Positions 39,642 through 48,501 are shown, counted from the first letter of the stretch. The stretch: DNA of 64,000 bases from Rheinheimera sp. UJ63 (GCF_021568285.1 NZ_JAKGTQ010000001.1:868001-932000), one strand, 5' to 3'. The notes: generated by a model not told the origin, from the sequence alone. A program made the numbers and translations.

Positions 39642-39911
39642 CTAACAAGATACTTTCAAGTGTTTAGCTAGAAAACTATGGCTACTCATTGCGGCTTGGT
39701 ATTTTTCATTATGCCTTTCCGCTAGTGTTTTTCCGAACGTGTAGCCTAGGCAAACGACAACGATAAAAATAACGACAGTTCTGTATTTTTTAATATCATG
39801 CCACATCAAAATAATCGGCATTAACGCGATAGCCCAAACACCGAAAAAAATAAAAAATGTGATCATTAAAATGATGTGCTCTAGAGCAAGTTTTTCCATA
39901 AATTTTTTCAT
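39642..39911 (-). CDS. Small two-helix membrane protein, hypothetical
   Basis: 89 aa. Two hydrophobic helices (about residues 12-35 and 44-60) are followed by a polar tail ending HLKVSC. GGGAATTG about 5 bp before the ATG could serve as ribosome site. No family recognised. It lies in an AT-rich accessory stretch with no partner gene. Confidence 0.45.
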   Translation of the reverse strand: MKKFMEKLALEHIILMITFFIFFGVWAIALMPIILMWHDIKKYRTVVIFIVVVCLGYTFGKTLAERHNEKYQAAMSSHSFLAKHLKVSC

Positions 39912-40450
39912 AATTCAATTCCCTGCAAATCACGAACGAAAAGCTTTTCGGCTACAATTGCATCCACTTGTATTCATTTTAGTTCAGACACTTAACATTA
40001 TAAGCACTTACAAGTTTTCTGCGAATTCAGGTAAGACTCCCCCCTGATTTTTCAATATAGTTCGTTTTTAACTTTTACTCTTATACAAGTATGTTTAACG
40101 TCATTTGGGATCAGACGCTAAACATTCATTTTGCTAACACTGCTATGCTTTGAAACCCATTACGTTGCAAGCCGAGCAAGTCGGCTCGCTTTAAGGGGAA
40201 TAAAATCCAAAACAGCCTGCGCTTAGCTGCATATTACGTTTTTTACTTCAAAGTTTTTGGTCATCATTTCAGCAACTCAGACTAAGTGGCTCGTCAGTAT
40301 TTTCACCTGCGGTGAGAGCTTGGCTAAACATTTACCACTGTTAAGAACAGGCAATAATATATGGGAAAGCATGAAATGAGATGAAAGTTCAGTTGTACGC
40401 ATAATGAATGTCTGAGAATATTGCATTGGTTATTTAGAAAAGGATTTCAC
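39912..40450. other. Intergenic stretch with diverged repeat copy
   Basis: 539 bp without a supported gene. Positions ~40107-40182 match the left half of the 41371 repeat (shared TTTGCTAACACTGCTATGCTT and ACCCATTACGTTGCAAGCC). Positions ~40312-40340 match the tail of the second copy (AGCTTGGCTAAAC...TTACCACTG). The rest shows nothing recognisable. Confidence 0.6.
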
Positions 40451-40855
40451 ATGAAAAAGTTGCTACTGTTGTTGCTGGTGTTGGCTGGTATCTACCATTT
40501 TCAAGGTAGTGATATCAGTAAAGGCTTTGATGACGGTTTTAACAATGCTGTAGCAGAACAAAACGCCTACCCGCAATCGCATCAGTCTGCACAGGAGCGA
40601 GAGCTACAAAAAACATTACAACGGATCCGTAGTAATGGCCCTTTTCCATATGATCGCGATGGCATAACCTTTCAAAACAGAGAGCGCCTGTTGCCGTCTA
40701 AACCAAGTGGTTACTACCGGGAATATACGGTTGATACCCCAGGCCTTTCACACCGTGGTCCGCGGCGAGTTGTAACAGGTGGCAATCCACCGATAGTATA
40801 TTATTACACCGAAGATCATTATCGCTCTTTTCGAACTATTTCTGGTGCTCAATGA
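40451..40855 (+). CDS. Secreted guanyl-specific ribonuclease (RNase Sa/barnase family)
   Basis: 134 aa. The N-terminal hydrophobic signal or anchor (KKLLLLLLVLAGIYHF) is followed by the RNase N1/T1/Sa domain. Conserved blocks match RNase Sa: GITFQNRERLLP, GYYREYTVDTPG with the general-base Glu, HRGPRRVVTGG with the phosphate-binding Arg, and YYTEDHYRSF with the catalytic His. All four catalytic positions appear intact. The ATG at 40451 follows AAAGGA; an ATG 30 bp earlier is in frame but lies before this site. The stop overlaps the barstar-like inhibitor start (ATGA). Confidence 0.9.
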   Translation: MKKLLLLLLVLAGIYHFQGSDISKGFDDGFNNAVAEQNAYPQSHQSAQERELQKTLQRIRSNGPFPYDRDGITFQNRERLLPSKPSGYYREYTVDTPGLSHRGPRRVVTGGNPPIVYYYTEDHYRSFRTISGAQ

Positions 40856-41205
40856 TGGAGCAAGCTTATAACCGTGGTGTTTCACTGCAGTATGCTACTG
40901 CCCCGACTAATGCTATTTGTCTTGCTCAAGACGACATCCTTAACCAACAAACAATCTTAGCCAACTTGCAGCGCTATTTTCAGTTTCCTGATTACTTCGG
41001 CGAAAATTTTGACGCCGCTTATGATCTGTTGCTGGATGTTGTTGATACCCTTACTACGCCCACCGTTTGGTGTTTTTGCACCGGCAGCCAGCCAACCATT
41101 GATAACGATGCGCTGGCTATCTGGCAGCAATTAATGCAAGACTTGATACACTATGCTGACAGCAAAGGGGTAAAGTTGCAGGTAGAGTTATTTATTGAGC
41201 CTTAA
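40852..41205 (+). CDS. Barstar-family ribonuclease inhibitor
   Basis: 117 aa. The barstar signature is FQFPDYFGENFDAAYDLLLDV, given here by its core DYFGENFDAAYDLL, with the acidic residues that plug barnase-type active sites. Barstar folds bind guanyl-RNases tightly in the cytoplasm. Immediate overlap with the secreted RNase gene supports a toxin-inhibitor pair that protects the producer. The second ATG (40855) is an alternative start. Confidence 0.9.
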   Translation: MMEQAYNRGVSLQYATAPTNAICLAQDDILNQQTILANLQRYFQFPDYFGENFDAAYDLLLDVVDTLTTPTVWCFCTGSQPTIDNDALAIWQQLMQDLIHYADSKGVKLQVELFIEP

Positions 41206-41211
41206 AGAACG

Positions 41212-41349
41212 TTACGAGTCAGATCCAATAGTTACCCTTGTCGCACTGAATTGCGGTAACAACCGGCATTTTTGTCGTTCTGGAGACTCTTCACAGTCAG
41301 CGCGCATCAGTTCAATACAGTGCTCTGGTGTAATGGTATAAATCATCAT
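41212..41349 (-). pseudogene. Remnant of a conserved-looking ORF (C-terminal end)
   Basis: On the minus strand 45 codons from ATG 41349 to TAA 41212 read like a real protein end (MMIYTITPEHCIELMRADC...). The frame also stays open upstream into the repeat (DPEAFAEAYDK before the first Met) until a TGA inside the repeat. This looks like a gene whose 5' part was replaced by the repeat element. A genuine 45-aa gene is the alternative. Family not recognised. Confidence 0.4.
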
Positions 41350-41370
41350 TTTGTCGTAAGCTTCGGCAAA

Positions 41371-41668
41371 AGCTTCGGGATCAGATACCGAGAGTCTGTG
41401 GGATCAGTCACTAGCATTAATTTTGCTAACACTGCTATGCTTTTAAACCCATTACGTTGCAAGCCGAGCAAGTTTGCACGACCAAGGTTTTAAGACGAGG
41501 GGTGTTTGAGGGAGGGGCGGTAGCGCCGAGCGAGTTACCTCGTCGCCTTGGGCGGGCAAAATTGAACGGGCTTTCGCCGCAACGTGGGTCGCCTTTTCTT
41601 TGCGAGACTTTCTTTTGGCGATGCAAAAGAAAGTCTCTCACCGCAAGGTGAAAGCTTGGCTAGAAACT
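41371..41668 (+). repeat. Tandem repeat unit, copy A
   Basis: About 298 bp, nearly identical to copy B starting 415 bp downstream. Only a handful of substitutions were seen (for example TTGCACG versus TTGCATG, GATGC versus GATAC). It contains a 14-bp perfect hairpin GAGACTTTCTTTTG (41604-41617)/CAAAAGAAAGTCTC (41624-41637). Short ORFs within it are not supported. Confidence 0.9.
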
Positions 41669-41704
41669 CAACGCAAAGTGAAGGTTTGGTTCAGCACGCT
41701 GACA

Positions 41705-41784
41705 AAAAGTGTCACTTAACAATACTGCCCTGCCACCCAACCACTACTCCACGCCCATTGAAAATTATAGCACCCTAGCCAACC
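41705..41784 (-). pseudogene. Duplicated 3' end of the downstream flavoprotein gene
   Basis: 80 bp matching 42215-42294 with three substitutions. On the minus strand it encodes the last 22 residues of the flavoprotein (GWLGCYNFQWAWSS... to stop) with one Gly-to-Cys change. It has no upstream coding sequence. It is a copied gene end, carried along when the repeat unit was duplicated. Confidence 0.9.
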
Positions 41785-41785
41785 T

Positions 41786-42083
41786 AGCTTCGGGATCAGA
41801 TACCGAGAGTCTGTGGGATCAGTCACTAGCATTAATTTTGCTAACACTGCTATGCTTTTAAACCCATTACGTTGCAAGCCGAGCAAGTTTGCATGACCAA
41901 GGTTTTAAGACGAGGGGTGTTTGAGTGAGGGGCGGTAGCGCCGAGCGAGTTACCTCGTCGCCTTGGGCGGGCAAAATTGATCGGGCTTTCGCCGCAACGT
42001 GGGTCGCCTTTTCTTTGCGAGACTTTCTTTTGGCGATACAAAAGAAAGTCTCTCACCGCAAGGTGACAGCTTGGCTAGAAACT
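41786..42083 (+). repeat. Tandem repeat unit, copy B
   Basis: Second copy of the 41371 unit, beginning directly after the copied gene end. The hairpin is at 42019-42032/42039-42052. Past 42083 it continues through a tail (GGTGACAGCTTGGCTAAACG, about 42090-42109) that copy A lacks but the diverged copy at 40312-40340 has. Confidence 0.9.
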
Positions 42084-42225
42084 AAGCAAGGTGACAGCTT
42101 GGCTAAACGCTTACCACTGGGTGGTTATGCTATAGATAACCGAACCGCAACAAACAAGTAAATAAAAACAGTTAACGCGTAGTCGCATATCAAAATCAGT
42201 TAAGCGCTACGATGAAAAGTGTCAC

Positions 42226-43407
42226 TTAACAATACTGCCCGGCTACCCAACCACTACTCCACGCCCATTGAAAATTATAGCCCCCTAGCCAACCAGTAAC
42301 ATCGACTACTTCGCCGATAAAATACAAACCAGGTTGCTTTTTCGCTTCCATGGTTTTAGAGGATAACTCGTTGGTGTCAACGCCACCAAGAGTGACTTCG
42401 GCGGTGCGATACCCTTCGGTGCCATTGGGTTTAAACACATATTGCGTTAATAACTCATCGAGGCGGGCAATGCTTTTGGCGTTCAGGGCTTTTAATGGCT
42501 GGTTTTGAAACAACTGTAACTCCAGCAGCTTATCCACTAAGCGCTTGGGAATTAAGCGCGCTAAGCTGGTTTTTAACTCTTGCGCCGGATGTTGTTGTTG
42601 CTGCTCGGTTAAAAATACCGTGACATCTTGGCCGGCAGCTAAATTAACACGAAGCTCGTCACCGGGTTGCCAGTAGTTAGAAATTTGCAAAATAGCCGGG
42701 CCGCTTAAACCGCGGTGAGTAAATAGCATATCTTCGGGAAACTGAGTGTCATTAGCCTCAGCCGTAACCGGAAGCGCCACACCACTTATTTCTTCAAACA
42801 CCGCTTTATCGCTGGGTTGCCACGTTAATGGCACTAAGCCCGCACGCACCGGCAACACCTTTAAACCAAACTGCTCTGCTAGCTGAAAACCAAAGGCGGT
42901 AGCACCTAGGTTCGGCAAGCTTAAGCCGCCACTGGCGATCACTAAACTGTGGCATTGCCGCACGCCTTGCGCTGTGGTGAGTTGATACTGGCCATCCACA
43001 AAACTGACCTGTTGAATATCTTGTTGTAAGCCGATTTGCACGCCTGCTTTGTCGCACTCTTGCTGCAGCATCTCGACGATGTCTTTGGCGCTGTTGTCAC
43101 AAAACAACTGGCCTAGGGTTTTCTCATGGTAAGCAATACCATATTGCTGCACCAGCGCGATAAAATCCCACTGGGTATAACGGCTGAGCGCCGATTTACA
43201 AAAGTGCGGATTTTGCGATAAAAAGTTAGCGGGGCTGGCATACATATTGGTGAAATTACATCGGCCGCCACCCGACATAATAATTTTGCGACCGATGCGC
43301 TTACCATTATCCAGCACGAGGGTTTTTCGGCCGCGTTTCGCGGCTTCGATGGCACAAAATAACCCGGCGGCACCGGCGCCAATCACGATCACATCCCACT
43401 GCTGCAT
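42226..43407 (-). CDS. HI0933/YhiN-family FAD flavoprotein
   Basis: 393 aa NAD(P)/FAD-dependent oxidoreductase-like protein. The dinucleotide motif VIGAGAAGLFCAIEA is at the N-terminus. KIIMSGGGRCNFTNM is the family hallmark, and the C-terminal FAD contact is GLYFIGEVVDVTGWLGGYNF. Role unknown; E. coli YhiN is uncharacterised. Its 3' end has been duplicated at 41705-41784. It starts 1 bp after the waaA-kdkA gene. Confidence 0.9.
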   Translation of the reverse strand: MQQWDVIVIGAGAAGLFCAIEAAKRGRKTLVLDNGKRIGRKIIMSGGGRCNFTNMYASPANFLSQNPHFCKSALSRYTQWDFIALVQQYGIAYHEKTLGQLFCDNSAKDIVEMLQQECDKAGVQIGLQQDIQQVSFVDGQYQLTTAQGVRQCHSLVIASGGLSLPNLGATAFGFQLAEQFGLKVLPVRAGLVPLTWQPSDKAVFEEISGVALPVTAEANDTQFPEDMLFTHRGLSGPAILQISNYWQPGDELRVNLAAGQDVTVFLTEQQQQHPAQELKTSLARLIPKRLVDKLLELQLFQNQPLKALNAKSIARLDELLTQYVFKPNGTEGYRTAEVTLGGVDTNELSSKTMEAKKQPGLYFIGEVVDVTGWLGGYNFQWAWSSGWVAGQYC

Positions 43408-43408
43408 C

Positions 43409-45412
43409 TTATGCCTGACCTTTACTGTTTAGCTGTTGCTGATAACCTTGCACCACGTCATCCCACGTGGCGGCTTGCCAATGAAATACCGGCAATTTAC
43501 CTAATTCTTTATTAAATGAGCGCAATAACCGCGCTAAGTTTTGCTCTGTCCACGGGCCTGTTGAGCGGCGCTGGCATTTATCAAAATCAATTAACCACAC
43601 CGTGCCGCTGCCATCTAACATGATATTGCGACAGTTCAGATCCGAATGATACACGCCCACTTGATGCATCCGAGCAATCGCCTTACCCACCGCTTGCCAT
43701 TCGACCTGCGTCAGTGGCCTTTGCTGTAAAATGGCCGCCAAGTCTTTGCTATCGGGGATCAGTTCAATGAGTAAATCAGCGCGGTATATTAAGCCGCTGC
43801 GCTGATAACGCGCGGCCACCGGCTTGGGTACCGACAGCCCTTGCTCGCGCATCCAAGCTAACAGCTGGTATTCTTGCATGGCGCGACTATTGCCCACTGA
43901 TTGCAACCAAAATTGATCATGCAACAACTTACCGACTAAGCCACCACGATAATAATGACGCAACACCAGCTTATGCTGCTGATGTTGCACAAAGTACGCA
44001 ATATTACGACCACTTGAACTGCCAATCACCGCGTCTTGTTGCTGCCACCACTGGCTATCAAATTGTGCGGCGCTAAGCGTTGAAAAAAACTCGGGATCAA
44101 ACCAGAAGGTTTCATGCCCTTGCTGGTGAACATGATGCGGCATGCTTGCTCCTATCAGCTGTGCAATGGCTTGCAGCGTGCGTGAAGTTGCACCTTGTTG
44201 CTGCAAGAAAAATACCTGTGCTCGCTGGCCTTGCGTTTGTCGCAAGGCACTGTCAGCAAGCAACCTTTGGCTATCGGCTAACAAGGCGGTAGCGTCTGAC
44301 ACGATACTGACCGCCGAGCGTTGTTGTAGCTGGCGGTAGGCTTCTTTAAAATTAAACACATGTGGCCCGCTTTGCACGGCTTTGGCAAAGCTGATGGCTT
44401 CCAACGGGTTGTGACCGCCGCGCGGAATTAAACTACCGCCGATAAACACTAAATCAGCTAATTGATACCAACTGAGCAACTCCCCCATAGAGTCGCCGAG
44501 CGCCACCTCAACATTGGCTTCGGGCAAACGGTCGCTGCTGCGCCGCCACAAGCTTAACCCCGAACTCGTGACTAAGTCGGCAACCTTGTCAAAACGTTCC
44601 AGATGCCGTGGCACTAGCATCAACAGTAAATTTGGAAATTGCTGTTTTAAGGCGGGATAAAGCGCCAGCAACTGTTCATCTTCACCCGCATGCGTGCTAC
44701 CGGCCACCCACACTAAGCGTTTCGCCAATACCGGCGCAAAACGTTCAACTAAGGCTTGTTGTGTAGTTGGCAAGGCCAACTCAAACTTTAAATTACCTGC
44801 CACCTGCAGCTCATTACGGTAACCTAAGGCCCGAAAGCGAGCGGCAGTAGCGCGGTTTTGGCACAACAACAGGCTAATATCCGCTAACAAACTTTGGCTA
44901 ACTTTATGAAAACGCCGATAGCCTTTAGCCGACTTAGCCGATAACCGCGCATTCACCACCACCACGGGGATGTTCGCATAACGACAACCTGCTAGAAGAT
45001 TTGGCCACAGTTCCGTTTCAACAATCACCACTAAGCGCGGTTGCAAGTGTCGTAAAAAACGCCCCACTGCGCCAACATAATCAAAGGGTAAGTAACAATG
45101 CTGCACACTATCACCAAACCGCTCAACTATAGTGGCGCTGCCGGTTGGCGTGGTGCAGGTTACCGTAATAGGTTGTGTGGGATAACGTTGTTGCAACTGG
45201 CGGATCAGTGGAGTGGCGGCAATCACCTCACCAACCGACACCGCATGCACCACAATACCGTGAGGTTTTAGCTTTAAGGCAGCCAGTTGCCAGCTAAACC
45301 GCTCAGTTAAGCGCTGCCGATAAGCAGGATCTTTGCGCGAACGCCAAAGCAAATAAAGTAATAGCGGCAACAGCAGCAAATACAGTAGTAGCGAGTAGAT
45401 CAGCCTAAACAA
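43409..45412 (-). CDS. waaA-kdkA: Kdo transferase WaaA fused to Kdo kinase KdkA
   Basis: 667 aa, two complete enzymes in one frame. Residues 1-423 are WaaA (GT30): N-terminal membrane segment, HAVSVGEVIAATPLI with the catalytic Glu, VETELWPNLL, and FIGGSLIPRGGHNPLE. Residues 424-667 are KdkA: kinase catalytic loop VYHSDLNCRNIML and metal site LIDFDKC. WaaA adds Kdo to lipid IVA and KdkA phosphorylates Kdo, as in bacteria with a single phospho-Kdo. No stop separates them. Met424 (ATG 44143) has AGGAG 5 nt upstream, so free KdkA may also be made. Length equals typical WaaA (~425) plus KdkA (~240). Confidence 0.92.
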   Translation of the reverse strand: MFRLIYSLLLYLLLLPLLLYLLWRSRKDPAYRQRLTERFSWQLAALKLKPHGIVVHAVSVGEVIAATPLIRQLQQRYPTQPITVTCTTPTGSATIVERFGDSVQHCYLPFDYVGAVGRFLRHLQPRLVVIVETELWPNLLAGCRYANIPVVVVNARLSAKSAKGYRRFHKVSQSLLADISLLLCQNRATAARFRALGYRNELQVAGNLKFELALPTTQQALVERFAPVLAKRLVWVAGSTHAGEDEQLLALYPALKQQFPNLLLMLVPRHLERFDKVADLVTSSGLSLWRRSSDRLPEANVEVALGDSMGELLSWYQLADLVFIGGSLIPRGGHNPLEAISFAKAVQSGPHVFNFKEAYRQLQQRSAVSIVSDATALLADSQRLLADSALRQTQGQRAQVFFLQQQGATSRTLQAIAQLIGASMPHHVHQQGHETFWFDPEFFSTLSAAQFDSQWWQQQDAVIGSSSGRNIAYFVQHQQHKLVLRHYYRGGLVGKLLHDQFWLQSVGNSRAMQEYQLLAWMREQGLSVPKPVAARYQRSGLIYRADLLIELIPDSKDLAAILQQRPLTQVEWQAVGKAIARMHQVGVYHSDLNCRNIMLDGSGTVWLIDFDKCQRRSTGPWTEQNLARLLRSFNKELGKLPVFHWQAATWDDVVQGYQQQLNSKGQA
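44143..44153 (-). promoter_or_regulatory. Internal ribosome site and in-frame start for KdkA
   Basis: On the minus strand AGGAG (44153-44149), 5 nt, then ATG (44143) in the same frame as waaA. Out of frame, TGA-TAG directly precedes it (CTGATAGGAG). The layout looks like a former gene junction now read through. Confidence 0.6.
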
Positions 45413-45604
45413 ATCAACAACCCTTTTATAAAGCCCTTCATGGCGCTAAAGTCACTGCCCGCGGTGTGTCGTCAGCCTTAGGTGGCCTGACCTAAACGCC
45501 GTTAACGGCAACCTTTGCAACGGCTTTTGCCAAAACGGCAAATAGTATACCATGCAGTTATCTAGTCCGCTGCGCTTGCGCGCCTTCCTTGTTGATGAGC
45601 CGTT

Positions 45605-46636
45605 ATGAAAATTGTCCATATTATTCTCACCCACAGTTTTGCCGGTAGCGAGCGTTATGCGGTCGAGCTGGCCAACTTACAGGCCGAACAAGACCATGAC
45701 GTCACCCTGATTTTGCATCAACGCGGCGCTGAGCAGCGGGCTAATGCCATTGCCCATCGGGTTTCGTCTAAGGTTAACCTTAAACTGGTTAGTGGCATGA
45801 AGTTTCTTGCGATCTTTCGCGCGAAACGCTTGCTGAAACAGTTAAAACCCGATGTGGCACACGCCCACCTCAGTGCTGCCTGTCGCGTATTACAAGGTGT
45901 GCCCGGCTTGTGTCTGCGTGTGGCCACTTTACACATTCATTATAAAAAACAACAGCATGCTAAGCTTGATGCCTTAATCGCTATCGCCCCTTGGCAAATG
46001 GCGGCTATTCCTCTGCCGCTGCGTGAGCGCACGGTGCAACTCGATAACTGGTCAGCCGCCAAAAGCGTGCCGATGGATGCGCGGGAACGCTTGCGCCAAG
46101 AGCATGCGATTGGCCCTGATGATCTCGTGATTGGTACTTTGGGTCGAGTAGAGCAAAGCAAAGGCCAAGAGACCTTATTACAAGCCTTTAGCCTCGCGAA
46201 TATCCCTAATAGCCGCTTAGTGATTGTGGGTGAGGGCAAACATTGGCAGCAAATACGAGATAAAGCGCCAAGTACTGTGATTATGCCAGGCTTTAGTAGC
46301 GAACCTCAGCAATGGCTCGCTTGCTTTGATCTGTTTGTCAGCACCGCCCGCAGTGAACCTTTTGGTTTAGTCTTTTTAGAAGCGATGCATGCTGGTTTAC
46401 CCATTGTTGCCACCGCCTCAGAAGGCGCAAAATATTTACAACCGCTGTTTGCTACCGAATTAGTGCCGATTGATGATGCTGAAACCTTGGCACAGCGCAT
46501 CAAAGAGCAGCTTACGCATTTGCAGCGCCGTCAATATCCGATGCAGCGGTTTGAACCGGCGGCTAAAGCCGCTGAAGTGTTAGCTTTTTATCAGCAACAA
46601 TTGGCCCTACAAAACACAGCGAAAAGCCAGGTTTGA
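45605..46636 (+). CDS. GT4-family glycosyltransferase
   Basis: 343 aa, GT-B fold. The N-terminal IIHTHSFAGSERYA-like start (IILTHSFAGSERYAVELANL, shortened here to AGSERYAVEL) is followed by IGTLGRVEQSKGQETLLQA and, near the C-terminus, STARSEPFGLVFLEAMHAG with the donor-binding EPFG-E motif. Likely adds a sugar to LPS core or another surface glycan. It is divergent from waaA-kdkA. Confidence 0.9.
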   Translation: MKIVHIILTHSFAGSERYAVELANLQAEQDHDVTLILHQRGAEQRANAIAHRVSSKVNLKLVSGMKFLAIFRAKRLLKQLKPDVAHAHLSAACRVLQGVPGLCLRVATLHIHYKKQQHAKLDALIAIAPWQMAAIPLPLRERTVQLDNWSAAKSVPMDARERLRQEHAIGPDDLVIGTLGRVEQSKGQETLLQAFSLANIPNSRLVIVGEGKHWQQIRDKAPSTVIMPGFSSEPQQWLACFDLFVSTARSEPFGLVFLEAMHAGLPIVATASEGAKYLQPLFATELVPIDDAETLAQRIKEQLTHLQRRQYPMQRFEPAAKAAEVLAFYQQQLALQNTAKSQV

Positions 46637-46690
46637 CTCTGTGGAATATCACTAAACCGCAATGACGTTGCAGCACGCCAGGTTACCAGG

Positions 46691-47482
46691 CTAGTTTGAT
46701 AACCGCGTACTGCCACGGCTATTCGGCCATTTACGGGCACGCAACAACGCCTTAGGGCCGTAAGTTTTCAGGTTATGCCATAAATTGGCAATAATAAATT
46801 CCAGCCGTCGCCAATAAAACACTGATCGCTTGACCTGATCATTTTGCTTACCGGCTATGGTGCTATCAAAACCCAGATCCGGTTTAAAGATCAGCGGCCA
46901 CAAGCCCATCGCCTGAAAACCTAATTGCCAACTATATTGCATGGCAACATCTACCGGCCGCCCAAAAGGCACTTCTCGCTCTAACAACAATTTAGCGCCA
47001 GCCAAGCTCACCGCTTGTGCCACAGCCGAGATCGGATTCTTCTGAAAATGCACCAACTGAAAAGGCGCACCGGGGGAACTGGCAATGATTTTTTGTTGTT
47101 TATTTGGCATGGCCAGCTTTAATAAATGCCAGGGGGTTGGAACGGCCGCAATAGCCGACAATAAAGCGGGTAAATCGCCATCTACCAGAAAGTCATCTTC
47201 GAGGATCAAGGCAAAATCGAGCTGCTGAGCCACAATTTGCTGCCAGCAACGAATATGGCTAATAAAAGCGCCCTTTTCACCGGCTTTTAGCGTTTTATAA
47301 TGTAAGCGTTGGTTGGCGCTGGCAGAATAATATTGCGCAATGTCGGCTGCCGACATCGCTCGACCATCGGCCGCGTCAATGCGTTCTACAGGCAGATCAG
47401 GCCATTGCGCGAGCTGCGCTAAAGCTTGCTGGTAGCGCTCGGGTGAGCGCGCCAGATTGATAATGAAAATTTTATAGCGCAT
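46691..47482 (-). CDS. GT25-family glycosyltransferase (LPS)
   Basis: 263 aa. The GT25 pattern includes FIINLARSPERYQQA at the start, GEKGAFISHIRCW, and the metal-binding ALILEDDFLV (EDD). PVDVAMQY lies in the acceptor region. Family members (such as LpsA/Lex1) add hexoses to LPS core. It forms a likely two-gene unit with the upstream glycosyltransferase gene 47492-48232, 9 bp apart. Confidence 0.88.
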   Translation of the reverse strand: MRYKIFIINLARSPERYQQALAQLAQWPDLPVERIDAADGRAMSAADIAQYYSASANQRLHYKTLKAGEKGAFISHIRCWQQIVAQQLDFALILEDDFLVDGDLPALLSAIAAVPTPWHLLKLAMPNKQQKIIASSPGAPFQLVHFQKNPISAVAQAVSLAGAKLLLEREVPFGRPVDVAMQYSWQLGFQAMGLWPLIFKPDLGFDSTIAGKQNDQVKRSVFYWRRLEFIIANLWHNLKTYGPKALLRARKWPNSRGSTRLSN

Positions 47483-47491
47483 TAGCGAAAC

Positions 47492-48232
47492 TTACTGCCA
47501 CATATCCTTAACCCACTGCACCGGCAGCACGCGCCGATACCACTTGCCACTGATACCTGCGACGGCATCCGGCGGATTAGGTTTACCATGGAAAGCAACA
47601 ATTTTCGCCCCTTTCGGGATCACGGCTGGCTTAAACCAGTTCATAATGCCTTTTGGCAAACAGTGCCGTTTAAAGCTTACGCACCAGCCTTCAGGCCAGT
47701 ATTGTAATTTGTTTTGTGCGGCTAAGTTTTGCGTAACGAATTCTTGTTCGTTGCGTACTTTGGCTAATTCGCGCTCTTTATGATTTTTCAGTAAATCAAT
47801 TAAGTCGCTGTGAGCACCAATTTCATAACGGTATACCGAGGTATTACCGGTGGCATCGGTTTTATCCCACTCTTTAATCACGAAGAATTCGCCTTTCGGC
47901 TGGAAGAAGCAATCGATGTTGTCGACAATGACCACATCTAAATCGATAAACAACGTTGGCCCCGTTAAGTCATATAACGGATCAGCAAAGCTGGTGACTT
48001 TTAACCAACCATGGCCAAAACTCCATGGCTGACGTTCATCAAAATCTTTAAAACCCACAGCCGGAATATCTTTTACTTCAATATGGCTGTCGATACCAAC
48101 GGCGTCGTCGGTTAAGCAAATAAAGCGAAACGGCAAGGTCAGATTACGACTCACCATCGAATGCAGCTTATTGACGTAATCAGGGCCATACTTTTTGCCC
48201 CACTTAATACACAGTACATTTACTGTTGTCAT
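47492..48232 (-). CDS. Putative glycosyltransferase (GT8-like)
   Basis: 246 aa. Starts MTTVNVLCIKWGKKYG. The segment LTLPFRFICLTDD and the DxD-like TLFIDLDVVIVDNID suggest a GT-A fold similar to GT8 enzymes. Likely acts in surface glycan assembly with the GT25 gene that follows. Donor and acceptor unknown. Confidence 0.75.
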   Translation of the reverse strand: MTTVNVLCIKWGKKYGPDYVNKLHSMVSRNLTLPFRFICLTDDAVGIDSHIEVKDIPAVGFKDFDERQPWSFGHGWLKVTSFADPLYDLTGPTLFIDLDVVIVDNIDCFFQPKGEFFVIKEWDKTDATGNTSVYRYEIGAHSDLIDLLKNHKERELAKVRNEQEFVTQNLAAQNKLQYWPEGWCVSFKRHCLPKGIMNWFKPAVIPKGAKIVAFHGKPNPPDAVAGISGKWYRRVLPVQWVKDMWQ

Positions 48233-48456
48233 AAATTCCTCAGATCCACTCTGTCTACATGCGCAGTTAGCAAGCTACTATGCTTACGGAATAAGGTCAA
48301 ATACCTCACTACGCTCTCATACTGCCTATAATAACCGTTAAGCGACCTTGCTGCGCTGCTTTTTCTAAACGGTACTGGCATAAAGGTAATGAATTGGCGG
48401 GAAATCGCGCAGGTGTAACTGACTCGCCCTACTCAACCGCAGTTTTAACCTCTTCA

Positions 48457-48492
48457 AAAGCAAAACGCGCAGCTCAATGGCTACGCGTTTTA
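48457..48492 (-). terminator. Terminator of the peroxiredoxin transcript
   Basis: On the minus strand AAAACGCG-AGC pairs with GCT-CGCGTTTT across a short loop, followed by GCTTTTG. It lies 10 bp after the peroxiredoxin stop. The rest of the 48233-48501 gap shows no gene. Confidence 0.7.
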
Positions 48493-48501
48493 CGCTGAGA
48501 C

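Noticed and set aside
41272-42161. Several 60-80 aa ORFs in the repeat block
   Set aside because: They recur only because the repeat is duplicated, differ in frame between copies and have no ribosome sites or protein-like composition.
44143-44160. waaA-kdkA joint as a simple frameshift error
   Set aside because: The WaaA frame keeps family-like sequence to a few residues before the joint and the KdkA frame is the same, so no indel is needed. Reads should still be checked.
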